DNA of 64,000 nt from Sphingobacteriaceae bacterium (GTDB lineage Bacteria; Bacteroidota; Bacteroidia; B-17B0; Aurantibacillaceae). How positions within the stretch are numbered: the first letter of the stretch is position 1; each line of letters starts with the position of its first letter. This document shows positions 1 through 9,430 of the stretch, one piece after another. Below the pieces are notes generated by a model that was not told the origin of the DNA, did no database searches, and saw only the letters and a list, made by a program, of their open reading frames with translations. Location of the stretch: the NCBI GenBank assembly GCA_016715905.1, contig JADJXI010000004.1, forward strand, positions 124,001-188,000, written 5' to 3'. The position numbers and the translations under genes were made by a program.

Positions 1-314
1 TGTACTTCATCAAGAACCGGATTTGAAACTTCAACTAAAAATCTCTCTGATTTGGAAGTATTTTTGATAATAATTTTCAACCAAAATTGTGAACTGGAGA
101 ATCCAAAATTTGGTATTTGTTGAGTTTGTGAAGTGAAAGTAAAATTTGAAATATTTTCTATGGTTGCGGTGTCAAATTTATCCTCAAATATCCAAATTCC
201 TGAATTGACATTAATGATTTGATCACTTTGTTTTATTGTTATTTGAGCACAGGTTACAAAATGTAATGACAAATTAAAAATAATAAAGTAAATATAATAA
301 TATATTTTATTCAT
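1..314 (-). CDS. 7TMR-DISM-type sensor protein, N-terminal part (runs off the window)
   Basis: The reading frame starts at the ATG at 314 and stays open to base 1, giving about 104 residues. Residues 1-22 form a signal peptide ending in TCAQ. The rest resembles the extracellular 7TMR-DISMED2 domain: an opening IWIFEDK strand, FWLKIIIKNTS, then a LVEVSNPVLDEV strand. Proteins with this domain normally continue into seven membrane helices and a histidine kinase, cyclase or DNA-binding output, which would lie to the left of the window. The start lies one base after the stop of the acyltransferase-like gene at 316-1095, so the two are almost certainly co-transcribed. The output domain cannot be known from here. 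Confidence 0.72.
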   Translation of the reverse strand, partial: MNKIYYYIYFIIFNLSLHFVTCAQITIKQSDQIINVNSGIWIFEDKFDTATIENISNFTFTSQTQQIPNFGFSSSQFWLKIIIKNTSKSERFLVEVSNPVLDEV

Positions 315-315
315 A

Positions 316-1095
316 TTATTTTTTACAAATTTTTTTTATTTCTTCCAGGTTGTAATTTGTGTTAGTCAAATTAGGTCCTTCGGTTATATTTGTATAACGT
401 GTATTAAATTGAATCACTAAATTAAAATTATTGTGAGTTTCAGTTATTGTTTGCTTTAAATTATTTCTTAATAATATCATGTTATCGAAATCTTTTTTAG
501 CAGAATTTTTTAATGAAACTGCATCTAAAATTCCGATTACATTAGCAATATGTTCTTTTGTTGGATATAAAAAATCACCGTTATTACCTAGTGATTTGTC
601 AATTACAAAACCTATTTCACTAAAAAGTTGAAGGGTATGCCAACCACAAATGCCCAGCATTTTGGTAAATTTTAATTGATTGGCAGAAGAAACGGATGCC
701 CACATTAAATAGCGAGCAATTCCAAAGCCTTTAACTGATTTAGCCGTCCACAATCCGCAAGACTCACTAATTCCTCCTTGTACAGCATGTTCCATTACAC
801 GCTGGTGGATGCGCTCATCCATATATCCGACAGCTGCTTCAACTGGTAATGGGATTTTGCCGTCTGCAATTTGAATTCTGACTCCACCAATATATTCATC
901 GGTTTCTGTAAATTTGGCGAGTGTGCAATAGATAAAAGGATTGTATAACCAATCTGTATTATTTGTTGTTACATTTTGAATTCCATAGTCAGCTAATACT
1001 TTTCTATGCCCCGCTAAATATGCTTGGCATAAGTCAGGCTCATCTATAGCCCTGAACACAAAAAGTTCAATTTTACTTTTACCAAAATTATTCAT
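316..1095 (-). CDS. GNAT-like acyltransferase-type protein in a Rv1355c-family locus
   Basis: 259 residues, no signal peptide, probably cytoplasmic. The core looks like the acyl-CoA or acyl-carrier-dependent GNAT fold seen in N-acyl amino acid synthases and autoinducer synthases: an early FVFRAIDEPD segment, a GGVRIQIADG strand, then ESCGLWTAKSVKGFGIARYLMW, where a Gly-rich turn begins a helix, followed by LFSEIGFVID. Residues after about 185 are polar and unassigned. The start overlaps the end of the ThiF-nitroreductase gene by 8 bases, and the stop is one base before the sensor gene, so the three form a tight operon. A role in acylating or transferring a group to a product of the upstream enzyme is inference. 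The substrate is unknown and the fold assignment is by eye only. Confidence 0.55.
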   Translation of the reverse strand: MNNFGKSKIELFVFRAIDEPDLCQAYLAGHRKVLADYGIQNVTTNNTDWLYNPFIYCTLAKFTETDEYIGGVRIQIADGKIPLPVEAAVGYMDERIHQRVMEHAVQGGISESCGLWTAKSVKGFGIARYLMWASVSSANQLKFTKMLGICGWHTLQLFSEIGFVIDKSLGNNGDFLYPTKEHIANVIGILDAVSLKNSAKKDFDNMILLRNNLKQTITETHNNFNLVIQFNTRYTNITEGPNLTNTNYNLEEIKKICKK

Positions 1096-3424
1096 ATATC
1101 AATACATCCTCAATAGGTAAGCGTAAAGATTTAGCGGTAACTTTTTCCGTTTTATAAAGTCTAAAAATAAATAAGGCATGTACGTTTTCTTGTAACTGAA
1201 ATATATTCCTAAGTCTGTTAGTTTCTACTTTTAAATCATTATAAATATCTTCTATTCCTTCTTTTTGATTATCATTAATTCGTAATGATAAAAATGTTGA
1301 TATAGATATAGGTTGTAAGCTAATATTATATAAAGTAGCATTTAACCAAATACGCTGAAGTGTTTTTCCAGCTTCAATAAATGAATAACCTGTGGTTTCG
1401 TATGCAGTTAATACGCCAATGGCCGAACAGGAATCGATTGATTTGTGAATTAATTTAGATAATCCGTTGCCTAAATTCCACTTGTTTAAATAATTCATCA
1501 CTTCCCAATCTTTTGAAACATAAAGCCCCGCCTGCTCGGTAGGAGTAAGGTCAATCGTTTTTAATTCTACGCCATCTCTAGTTAGCATGGCAGTATCTTC
1601 TGACCATCTGATTTCATTATTGAATTGTGCGTGCCCATTTTTGGTGAGTAAAAAAAGTCGATTAATTGATCCTAAAGTTTCCTTAACGGAATTTAATGCT
1701 TGTTTATCCGATATAATTTTAAACTTTATTTTGTTAAAGTTAAGTCCCATTTTTAAATTGGAAATTTCTTCAGGAACTAAATTTTGATTAAAATCTATTA
1801 TTCGGTTAGTGATTCTTTTTGGTATAGCTTCAAATAAAGATTGCTCTGTTTCACTTAATTTATTACTACTTTTTGTAAGATAAGTTGACGCAATTAAATT
1901 TGATTGTTGACCAATAGGAAAAATATTACAATTTAAATGGTAACCTAATTTTAGTGAAGCTAGTAATAAATTATACAGAGCTGCTCCATAAGAAATTAAA
2001 TTTGCCGAATTATTATAATTAAGTATTGTTTTACTACGTCTTGGATCATTAAAAAGCAGAATGTGTTTATTAGTATAATGCCATTTCCAAGGCTGAATAT
2101 TACCGCCGGAAGGAGCCGTAATGGCTAAACTTACCAACTCCTCAATTTCCTTTTTACTTAAATCAACACAATCGTTTACCTGATTTTTGGACAGTTGAGC
2201 TTTAATTTCTTTTAAGTCGTTTTCAAATTCCTTTAATTCAGTTTTTGGAATTTGTTCTGTTTGTTTAGGTTTTATTCTTTTAGCGTATGTGATAAAATCT
2301 TCTTTCTCATTATTGATGTTATCTTCAATGTCCAAAAAATATCTTCCCGAATTTTTAAAAGTATTTAATAAAATTCTTCGACAAACATCAGCGCATATGG
2401 CTCCTCCTAATACCACGCCGCTCGCTAATTGAGGCCAGGTAGTAATGGTTTGTTCTATCTCCAGCATCGATGCTTTAAGTCGGGGAGAGGAGGTTTCAAC
2501 ACCCAGCATGGGCAGCAAATACGGAACCTTTTCTTCATTGGTTTTTGCATTTTTAAGTTTCTCCAAATCCAGATGATCAATTAATCCATGCAATATGGGT
2601 AACTTAGGATTTAAGTCGTATCGTTCAATATCTGTTGTACCCCGGTCGCTTGAATTCATTACCACGGCAACGCCCAATTGTTTGGCTTTTTGTCTGGCTC
2701 TGATTTTGGCAAGTAAACCGTCACAAACTTCAATGCAAATGTCCAGCTTTCCGTCTTTGCTAAAAAAATCATCGATGTTTTCTTCACTCAATCCTTCGTG
2801 ATAACAAGTCACTTTTAAATAAGGATCAATCTCGGCTATTTCGCGCGCTACAACTATTGTTTTCTTTATTCCGAAATTTTGGACACCGGTTTGTATTCTG
2901 TTTAAATTGGATAATTCTATTTCATCAAAATCTGCCAATACCAATTCTCCGCAAATTCTTTCAGTGGCAATAGTCATGGCAATTGCTTTACCCACCGATA
3001 ATCCTATAATACCGATTTTCTTTTTAAATAATAACTGTTCTTCATCCGGCGTTATTTTGTAATGATTTCTATTTGTTCTAACCGAAATATATTCATCACG
3101 ATCAAGTATGTGAATTAATTTATTGTTCCAGGGATAATACACCCAAACTCCATATTCTGTTAAACTGGTTTTGCCAAGATGTTCTTTGACTTTTAAATCA
3201 ATTTCATCTACTGTTAGTTTAACCGATGGATGTTTTAGTTTAATGTATTCCTTTAGCTGTCCGTATATAAAATCCACCACTTCTAATCCGGGTGTGTTTA
3301 ATACTTCAAGCAGCTGCGATTTTTGTACCGAATCACGAATGTTAAAAAAAAGAGGACGAAACGAATCTGTTTTTAACATTCCGATTTCTTTTAATTCTTT
3401 GATTTTTTTGTCAAATTCTTCCAA
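1088..3424 (-). CDS. Rv1355c/MoeY-family ThiF-nitroreductase fusion
   Basis: 778 residues with two enzyme modules. Residues about 130-370 are a ThiF/E1-like nucleotide-binding domain (KKKIGIIGLSVGKA, then VLADFDEIELSNLNRI, which carries the Asp and Arg of the ATP site). The usual GxGxxG loop is altered to GLSVGKA. Residues about 425-760 are an FMN nitroreductase-like domain that opens with ITAPSGGNIQPWKWH. This order matches the family named after Mycobacterium tuberculosis Rv1355c. ThiF-like domains adenylate carboxyl groups, and nitroreductase-like domains oxidise or reduce small molecules or cyclised peptides. The substrate here is unknown. It is the first gene of a leftward operon with an acyltransferase-like protein and a 7TMR-DISM sensor. 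I am confident of the family and not of the function. Confidence 0.8.
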   Translation of the reverse strand: MEEFDKKIKELKEIGMLKTDSFRPLFFNIRDSVQKSQLLEVLNTPGLEVVDFIYGQLKEYIKLKHPSVKLTVDEIDLKVKEHLGKTSLTEYGVWVYYPWNNKLIHILDRDEYISVRTNRNHYKITPDEEQLLFKKKIGIIGLSVGKAIAMTIATERICGELVLADFDEIELSNLNRIQTGVQNFGIKKTIVVAREIAEIDPYLKVTCYHEGLSEENIDDFFSKDGKLDICIEVCDGLLAKIRARQKAKQLGVAVVMNSSDRGTTDIERYDLNPKLPILHGLIDHLDLEKLKNAKTNEEKVPYLLPMLGVETSSPRLKASMLEIEQTITTWPQLASGVVLGGAICADVCRRILLNTFKNSGRYFLDIEDNINNEKEDFITYAKRIKPKQTEQIPKTELKEFENDLKEIKAQLSKNQVNDCVDLSKKEIEELVSLAITAPSGGNIQPWKWHYTNKHILLFNDPRRSKTILNYNNSANLISYGAALYNLLLASLKLGYHLNCNIFPIGQQSNLIASTYLTKSSNKLSETEQSLFEAIPKRITNRIIDFNQNLVPEEISNLKMGLNFNKIKFKIISDKQALNSVKETLGSINRLFLLTKNGHAQFNNEIRWSEDTAMLTRDGVELKTIDLTPTEQAGLYVSKDWEVMNYLNKWNLGNGLSKLIHKSIDSCSAIGVLTAYETTGYSFIEAGKTLQRIWLNATLYNISLQPISISTFLSLRINDNQKEGIEDIYNDLKVETNRLRNIFQLQENVHALFIFRLYKTEKVTAKSLRLPIEDVLIYE

Positions 3425-3592
3425 AATCTTACATTTAAATGATTAATAAGTTAAAATGCACCCCATTTATCGTTAATAACGACGTATTCGGTTAAATTTA
3501 ATTTATTAATAAATAAATTGCAAAAAAAAAAGTGGATAATTAATTTTTAATTGTGAGTTCTTTTTAAATAAGCATTAAATTCAATTCTAATT
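3425..3592. promoter_or_regulatory. Divergent intergenic region with two palindromes
   Basis: This 168-base, very AT-rich gap separates the leftward ThiF-nitroreductase operon from the rightward response regulator, so both promoters should lie here. It holds a 13-base palindrome at 3470-3482 (TCGTTA-A-TAACGA) and a 12-base palindrome at 3502-3513 (TTTATTAATAAA). The first could be an operator. The second may simply reflect base composition. No clear TAnnTTTG box was found. Confidence 0.3.
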
Positions 3593-4054
3593 ATGCAAGA
3601 GGAAATAAATGTTTTGTACGTTGATGATGAGGAAAATAACCTCATTGCTTTTAAAGCATCTTTCCGCCGTGATTTTAATATTTTTACGGCATTATCTGCT
3701 AAAGAGGCTGAAACTATTTTAGATAATAATTTAATTCATGTGCTCATTACGGATCAACGAATGCCCGAAGCATTGGGAACAGAATTGCTTGCTAAGTACG
3801 CAATGAAATTTCCGGATCAGGTGCGCATTTTATTAACCGGCTTTGCTGATATTGAAGCTTTAAAAGATGCTGTGAATACCGGAAGAATTTTCAGGTACGT
3901 TGAAAAACCATGGAATGAGGGGGAGTTAAAAAAAACAATCCAGGATTCCTTTCAGGTTTACCAAATTAAAAAAGCTCAGGATGATTTTAATAAAAAAGTA
4001 TTGCTAACTAACGAACAGTTAGAATTTATGCTCCGTCAGAAATTATTGGATTAA
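3593..4054 (+). CDS. Receiver-domain response regulator without output domain
   Basis: 153 residues. Residues 5-125 form a CheY-like receiver domain with acidic pocket Asp11/Asp12 (LYVDDEENN), phosphoacceptor Asp54 (ITDQRMP), Thr82 (LLTGF) and Lys105-Pro106 (EKPW). The DQRMP and TGFAD motifs are like those of RpfG-type receivers that normally precede an HD-GYP domain. Here only about 30 helical residues follow, so it is a single-domain regulator that must act through a partner. It is divergent from the ThiF-nitroreductase operon that ends in a 7TMR-DISM sensor, and could receive phosphate from that sensor if it is a histidine kinase. The pairing is inferred from position. It ends 17 bases before the convergent T9SS gene. 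Confidence 0.88.
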   Translation: MQEEINVLYVDDEENNLIAFKASFRRDFNIFTALSAKEAETILDNNLIHVLITDQRMPEALGTELLAKYAMKFPDQVRILLTGFADIEALKDAVNTGRIFRYVEKPWNEGELKKTIQDSFQVYQIKKAQDDFNKKVLLTNEQLEFMLRQKLLD

Positions 4055-4071
4055 ATACGAATAACCGGGAT

Positions 4072-7000
4072 TTAATAATTTACAGCTAACTTAAATAATT
4101 GCGTTCGTCCGCCGTGATGTAAATGCAAATAATAAATTCCATGCTCATAATTACTTAAATTAATATTAAGCTCTACTTTACCACTTGCACTTAATTGATT
4201 GTTTAAAATTAATCTGCCCAAACCGTCTCTTACTTCATAATTAATATCGTTCGTTCCGCTTAATTCCGCTTTTAAAATAAATGTTTTGTTTTTGTGAGAT
4301 TCTAACTTCCAATTTTCAGCTATGGTGTTATTTGAATGAAGCCCTACATCAATACTTTGTATAGTAATATTTTTTATAATGGTATCAATACATCCGGTTG
4401 GACTGGTACTGATTAACTTCACAGCATAGATGCCTGTATTTGTGAAAGTATGCGTGGGTGAAAATACCGTACTTTGCGGACTATTATCTCCAAAATTCCA
4501 GGTATTATTTAAAGTATACATGGTTTGGTTGCTGAAGAAAACAGGTTCTCCGGCTTTTTTACCCTCCGGACAAATAAATTCAGATTGAATTGGAATAACA
4601 CTTTGTATTACATGACTGGAATAATTATTATCACATTGACCAACTGTATTCACTTCCAATGAATAAGTACCGTAACTTATACCGCTTAAGGTATCGGCTG
4701 ATTCTTTATTTAAACTGGTTTTAATAATTTGTCCCGATTGATTTTTCCAAAAATAATTCCAAGGACCGCTGTTTGTTCCAACTCCCGTAATATTTGCAAC
4801 TGACAAATTATTACACTGAGGTTGTGTTACGTTTGTATTTACTTGTAAGGAATTGATGGTAATGGATAAAATAAATCTGGAAACACTGGTAGTATCGGCC
4901 AATTGAAAAACATAATCATTTTGCTTTAAATCTATATTGTTTGCTGTGAATTTATCGTACAAGTTAACACAAGCTCCGGAAGGAAATGAACTAAATCCAT
5001 CAGAGCTAATGGTATAAGTGCCATTATACCCGGTTAAGGTTTTTAATTCTGTAGTGAAAGTACCTACAATTGGAGCAATACCATTTACTTGTAATAATTT
5101 GTTAGCCGCAGGTAGTGAAATAGTTGGTGCATTGTAATCTTGTCCGGGTAATTTATAAGCGTCATACATGTTTTCAAAAGCATTGCTTGCACCGTTTTGC
5201 TCATAAAGCACACATTCATCTTTAAAATTAGAAGGACCGTTTAAAAACAAGCGCACTAAAGATGTAGGTGTATTTTGCGCAGCTGCTTTTAAAAAAGTAG
5301 GATTTCCAGCTACTTTCATCGCTTCTGTTGCAGCTAAAGTAGTTGAACCGGTTAAGTGAATCATAAATCCTTGTCCGATTGGAATTGCGTCGCCAATTCC
5401 ACCGGAACCAACAGCAGGCGAACTTATTCCATTAATAAAAGTGGCACTTCCGCCGGTTCCTCCATTTAAGTCAGCATTAAAAGCATATAATGCATTTTCA
5501 ATATTCGGATTTGCATTTCGTAAGGCGGTCCAGCTAATCGGCGAAGGCATGGGGTTACAAATCAAATTCCATCCGTCGTCATCCTGCGAACCGTAACTAT
5601 TATAAGTGATAGGGATATTCACATTAAACTTATTGAGTGATCCGGTTACATCCAGAATGAGATTATTGGTGTTTATTAAACCATCTCCTAAATACACCCA
5701 ATAACCTTTTGTATTCACAATTGGATCTGTAATGCCTGAAAGCGGAATATAGGCCGCAAAATTATCATAGGTGCCGTTTACACTTTCATCATAGGAATAA
5801 ACAGAAAGAAATCCCCCAGGAGGTTCACCATCCGGACAAGTAGGGCAGGAGATGACAATATCATCATCCCAATCTTGTAAAGTTAATCCACCGGAAATGG
5901 GTGTGCCCAGCAAGGCCCAGCCTGTAAATCCCCCCGGTGCAAATCGTTGTACAGTTACATTGCCAATAATATTTCCTGAGCCGGCTAAAGAAGCTAACCT
6001 TGCGCTATTATTAGCTGATGATAGAAAGGTAAATTGCTGACCGTTAGTGTTAAGTGTTCCGTTTAAAATAGTTAAGGTATTGATTAAATTTTCAGCTGAC
6101 TGAAGTGTGATTCCATTTGTATTATTGCAAGTAAGATTATTAAAATTAGTGACGGCACTTCCTCCAATAATAGGGGAAGGGCCATTCATAAATACGGTAC
6201 CGTTTTGCGCGTTAAATGAACCACTATTGATGAAATTGCCATTAATGGTTAGTGATTGGTTTAATACAGTTACGTCTACATTAGCACCTGTATTAATGGA
6301 AAAATTTGTATTTGCCAATATTGCCGTTGAAAATGATTTAACACCGGAGTTTGAAAATTCTAAAGTGTTAAACGTTTCGGTTACTGTTGCAAAAATAGAT
6401 TGAGGTGCTGTTCCATTAAAATGAACTTTTCCGTTTCCGGTTATAAAAAATCCAAGTGTTCTATTCCAGTTTCCACCTAACGAAATATCCAAATTATTGG
6501 CGTTTAAAGTCCCGGTGAAAATATTGATATCCTGCACTACTGGCAGTGAATTGCTTACTAATTTAGCAACTACATTTGCGCTGCTAATATTTAAATTAGG
6601 CACACTGTAAGTAGAATTAATGCTAATGGTTTGATTGGATGGGGAACTGCTGTTGCCCAGCTGCAAGGTGCCGCCCGTTATACTACCCGAAGTACTTCCG
6701 GTATTGGTAAATCCCAAATCCTGAGCTCCGCTTCCTCCTTCACGGGGAATTAAAAATAATCCACCCGACATATTAAATTGAAATCCGCTGGTAGTAATAT
6801 TTACTGGGGCAATGCTGGTATTTGTTGAATTTATAAAAGGTACTGTTAAAGTGCCTCCGCTTTGACTGAAAATTCCGGGAATAGAACCCGTTGATAAATG
6901 ACCTGCTATATTTAATGCGCCGTTTGTAATACTCAAAGTACCCGCACTTAATTCTAAATTTTCATCCGCAGCATTACCAATATTTAAAACACCATTAGTG

Positions 7001-7719
7001 GAAACTAATCTGCCCTGCACGGTCATGCTGTTACCGGCTGTAATGGTTGAAGTAGCCGAATTATTCCACAAGCCGGCATTGCCCGGAATATTAGATGTAC
7101 CGGAGTAAGGATTTAAACTGAAATTTCCTGCGGAAGAAAATCTGAACGTACCGCTGTTTAACTGCAGAAAATTATTGGGAACCGTAAATACCGTACAGGT
7201 TACATCTAAAATATTCGCTGCATTATTTCCCATTTCCAAAATAATTACGCTAAATTCAGTTATTGCTCCTATTCCGCTTAATGTTTGAGAACCGTTACGA
7301 ATAAAACGAGCTCGCACCCAACTATTATTGTCGGCAACTAAATCCAAGCGATTATTATTAGTGATATTTCCTACTGCAACAAGTGTGTGAATTGCGTTGG
7401 AGTTATTTCTGGTTTGAAATCTTCCGGTTGAATTAATACTTATATTGCCATTAACTGTAAATGATCTGGCTGTATTTCCGGTATATCTCAAACGAGCCAT
7501 TGATCCGGTAGCGCCACCAATAGTTAAATTATTACATGCGGCATTGGTGTTTATATTAATTCTTCTACCGCTGGGAATCACCACATCATTAGTTGCTGTT
7601 GGCACACCTGTAGGGCTCCATCTGCTTGGATTATTCCAATTACCATTGGCAATGGCTGTTTTAGTTTGCCCTATTAGTAAATTGGAGATAAAAATTGAAA
7701 GGAGTATAAAAAATCGCAT
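4072..7719 (-). CDS. Large T9SS-secreted surface protein with PKD domain
   Basis: 1215 residues. It has a signal peptide (MRFFILLSIFISNLLIGQT) followed by the WNNPSRWSPTGVPTATNDVVIPSG pattern, which is common at the start of Bacteroidota surface proteins with beta-solenoid-like repeats. Residues about 30-600 are a run of short Asn/Gly/Ser/Thr-rich strands. A PKD-like domain lies near residues 1040-1120 (NNTWNFGDNSPQS, SPTHTFTNTGIYAVKLIS). The last 80 or so residues are a type A T9SS sorting tail (GLGRLILN, then GIYYLHLHHGGRTQLFKLAV). It should be exported by Sec, crossed by T9SS and attached to or released from the surface. Adhesion is a guess. It is a single gene, convergent with the response regulator. 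Confidence 0.85.
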   Translation of the reverse strand: MRFFILLSIFISNLLIGQTKTAIANGNWNNPSRWSPTGVPTATNDVVIPSGRRININTNAACNNLTIGGATGSMARLRYTGNTARSFTVNGNISINSTGRFQTRNNSNAIHTLVAVGNITNNNRLDLVADNNSWVRARFIRNGSQTLSGIGAITEFSVIILEMGNNAANILDVTCTVFTVPNNFLQLNSGTFRFSSAGNFSLNPYSGTSNIPGNAGLWNNSATSTITAGNSMTVQGRLVSTNGVLNIGNAADENLELSAGTLSITNGALNIAGHLSTGSIPGIFSQSGGTLTVPFINSTNTSIAPVNITTSGFQFNMSGGLFLIPREGGSGAQDLGFTNTGSTSGSITGGTLQLGNSSSPSNQTISINSTYSVPNLNISSANVVAKLVSNSLPVVQDINIFTGTLNANNLDISLGGNWNRTLGFFITGNGKVHFNGTAPQSIFATVTETFNTLEFSNSGVKSFSTAILANTNFSINTGANVDVTVLNQSLTINGNFINSGSFNAQNGTVFMNGPSPIIGGSAVTNFNNLTCNNTNGITLQSAENLINTLTILNGTLNTNGQQFTFLSSANNSARLASLAGSGNIIGNVTVQRFAPGGFTGWALLGTPISGGLTLQDWDDDIVISCPTCPDGEPPGGFLSVYSYDESVNGTYDNFAAYIPLSGITDPIVNTKGYWVYLGDGLINTNNLILDVTGSLNKFNVNIPITYNSYGSQDDDGWNLICNPMPSPISWTALRNANPNIENALYAFNADLNGGTGGSATFINGISSPAVGSGGIGDAIPIGQGFMIHLTGSTTLAATEAMKVAGNPTFLKAAAQNTPTSLVRLFLNGPSNFKDECVLYEQNGASNAFENMYDAYKLPGQDYNAPTISLPAANKLLQVNGIAPIVGTFTTELKTLTGYNGTYTISSDGFSSFPSGACVNLYDKFTANNIDLKQNDYVFQLADTTSVSRFILSITINSLQVNTNVTQPQCNNLSVANITGVGTNSGPWNYFWKNQSGQIIKTSLNKESADTLSGISYGTYSLEVNTVGQCDNNYSSHVIQSVIPIQSEFICPEGKKAGEPVFFSNQTMYTLNNTWNFGDNSPQSTVFSPTHTFTNTGIYAVKLISTSPTGCIDTIIKNITIQSIDVGLHSNNTIAENWKLESHKNKTFILKAELSGTNDINYEVRDGLGRLILNNQLSASGKVELNINLSNYEHGIYYLHLHHGGRTQLFKLAVNY

Positions 7720-8172
7720 ATATTGAAAATCAAATAAATCTTACATCTGTAAGAAATACTAATTTAATTACTACAGGTGTAATTGGCGAAATAATTAGAT
7801 GAATGGTAATTTATAAGGAATAAGCGGTTATAATCTATCGATGATTTAGTTTTTATAAATGTAAGATACTGAAAAAGTGAGTGTTAGGGGAAAATGTAAG
7901 AATTGAACAACTTATTATTTATGGTGATAAAATTTTAGAGACACCTGTCTCGTATTTTCTGTACTTTAAATAAATAAAATACAAATTCGATTTTATGGAA
8001 CCCTTAACTTAAAACAAAAAAAGTTTTACAGTAGTTCAGAATAAGCAAAAATTTGAAACAATTTTAAATGGTTTTGTCTTGATTCAAAGGATGGTGGCAG
8101 GAGTTTAGGAAACCAAATTGAATAAATAATAAAGAATAATGATTCACTAATTTATTTTTAAAAAAACATATC
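7720..8172. other. Intergenic region, 453 bases, divergent promoters expected
   Basis: No credible coding sequence. It separates the leftward T9SS gene from the rightward OmpA-like gene and so should carry both promoters. A 14-base inverted repeat lies at 7938-7951 (GAGACA-CC-TGTCTC), followed at once by GTATTTT at 7953 and its complement AAAATAC ending near 7983. Together these could fold into two adjacent hairpins or form operators. Otherwise I see nothing in it. Confidence 0.4.
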
Positions 8173-9153
8173 ATGAAAAAACTAGTTCTAATCTCATTCG
8201 CATTCTTTTTAGTAAGTCGAGTTTTTGGGCAAGCGGATATAAAACTTTACGCTAAATACGATTTTATACCCGGTGATAAAATTATTTTTGAAGATAATAT
8301 TCATGATGAAACTGTTGGTGAATTTCCTTCCCGCTGGAAATTGATTTATGGATCGGCCGAAGTGATGAAAAAGGACAGCAATTATGTAATTGCTTATCTG
8401 GCGAATGCGGAAATTATGCCTAACATGAAAACGCCGGCATTTTTACCCGTGCAATTTACCATTGAGTTTGATTTATTTTTTTATAATAAGTATAACGAAG
8501 CCTTTTATGTGGTTTTTGATAAAATCGGCAAACTGGATATCAGAAGACAAAAAATAAGTATTAAATCATTTTCCGGTGAAAACAATCCGCAAAAAGCAGA
8601 TGGTTGGCATCATGTAGCCATTGCTTTTAATAATAAAAAAATGAAAGTTTATTTTGATGAAAAAAAAGTATTAAACATACCGGATATGGGAGATTTGCCT
8701 ACTAAATTTTCTATTTCCGCTTTAAGTTTTGGGGTGAAAGACGGAAATCCGGCCATCATAAAAAATATTCGTCTGGCCGAAGGAGGCATGCCTTTGTACA
8801 AAAGATTAATGGCCGACGGAAAAATAATTACCCGCGGCATTTTATTTGATACCGGTAAAAGTTCCATCAAACCCGAATCCATGGGTGTGATAAATGAAGT
8901 GGCCAAAATGTTGCAGGAAAATGCCACGCTAAAACTCAGCATTGAAGGACACACGGATAGTGATGGAGAAGCAAAAGCCAATCAAACCCTTTCAGAAAAA
9001 AGAAGCGCGGAAGTCAAAAGAATTTTAGTAGAATTGGGCATTGATGCAGCTCGTTTAGAAACCAAAGGATTTGGAGCATCCAAACCAATTAACCCAAACA
9101 AATCCGTCGAAGATAAAGCCAACAATCGCAGAGTAGAGTTTATTAAGTTGTAA
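8173..9153 (+). CDS. OmpA-family protein with N-terminal LamG-like domain
   Basis: 326 residues. The signal peptide is MKKLVLISFAFFLVSRVFGQ. Residues about 35-200 look like a concanavalin/LamG-type beta-sandwich (FTIEFDLFFYNK, DGWHHVAIAFNNKKMKVYFD). Residues about 215-326 are an OmpA C-terminal peptidoglycan-binding domain, with ILFDTGKSSIKPES, IEGHTDSDGEAKANQTLSEKRS and the closing NNRRVEFIKL. The domain normally holds the outer membrane or a surface structure to peptidoglycan through diaminopimelate. There is no beta-barrel part, so it is probably periplasmic or surface-associated rather than a porin. It appears to be a single gene, with a pseudogene scrap and a TPR gene downstream. The substrate of the LamG-like domain is unknown. 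Confidence 0.85.
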   Translation: MKKLVLISFAFFLVSRVFGQADIKLYAKYDFIPGDKIIFEDNIHDETVGEFPSRWKLIYGSAEVMKKDSNYVIAYLANAEIMPNMKTPAFLPVQFTIEFDLFFYNKYNEAFYVVFDKIGKLDIRRQKISIKSFSGENNPQKADGWHHVAIAFNNKKMKVYFDEKKVLNIPDMGDLPTKFSISALSFGVKDGNPAIIKNIRLAEGGMPLYKRLMADGKIITRGILFDTGKSSIKPESMGVINEVAKMLQENATLKLSIEGHTDSDGEAKANQTLSEKRSAEVKRILVELGIDAARLETKGFGASKPINPNKSVEDKANNRRVEFIKL

Positions 9154-9270
9154 GTTTTGAAGTCACGACCAGTACTTTAATTCGCTATAAACAATAAAAA
9201 AACAATTGTCATATGCTAAGCCTATTTAAGGTTCCTGACAAAGAAAAAAACTTTCAGAGTTTTTTTATAT

Positions 9271-9336
9271 TTTTCTTCTCAGGATTGGAAGGTTCTGCGA
9301 AAAGAGCTGTATAATTATATTAGTTTATTGACTTGA
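9271..9336 (+). pseudogene. Remnant of a GT2 glycosyltransferase 3' end
   Basis: The frame ending at the TGA at 9334-9336 reads QDWKVLRKELYNYISLLT-stop. The intact glycosyltransferase at 13142-13852 ends DWKVLRKELCNYIRLMV-stop. DNA similarity is clear from 9283 to 9336 against 13799-13852, and many differences fall at third codon positions. No matching upstream coding region is present, so this is only the last part of a second copy. It sits directly in front of the TPR gene, and its intact relative is 4.5 kb away. Confidence 0.7.
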
Positions 9337-9430
9337 GTTAAATTATAGTGAATATTCAATGTTATTTAACTCTGTAAAACTTCTTATATTGTTCACGCAA
9401 TTGGCTTTGGAAACAGGTCAACACACCCAA

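Noticed and set aside
316..1095. Naming the acyltransferase-like gene an AHL synthase (luxI)
   Set aside because: Only general GNAT-like features are seen; the conserved LuxI residues cannot be placed with confidence.
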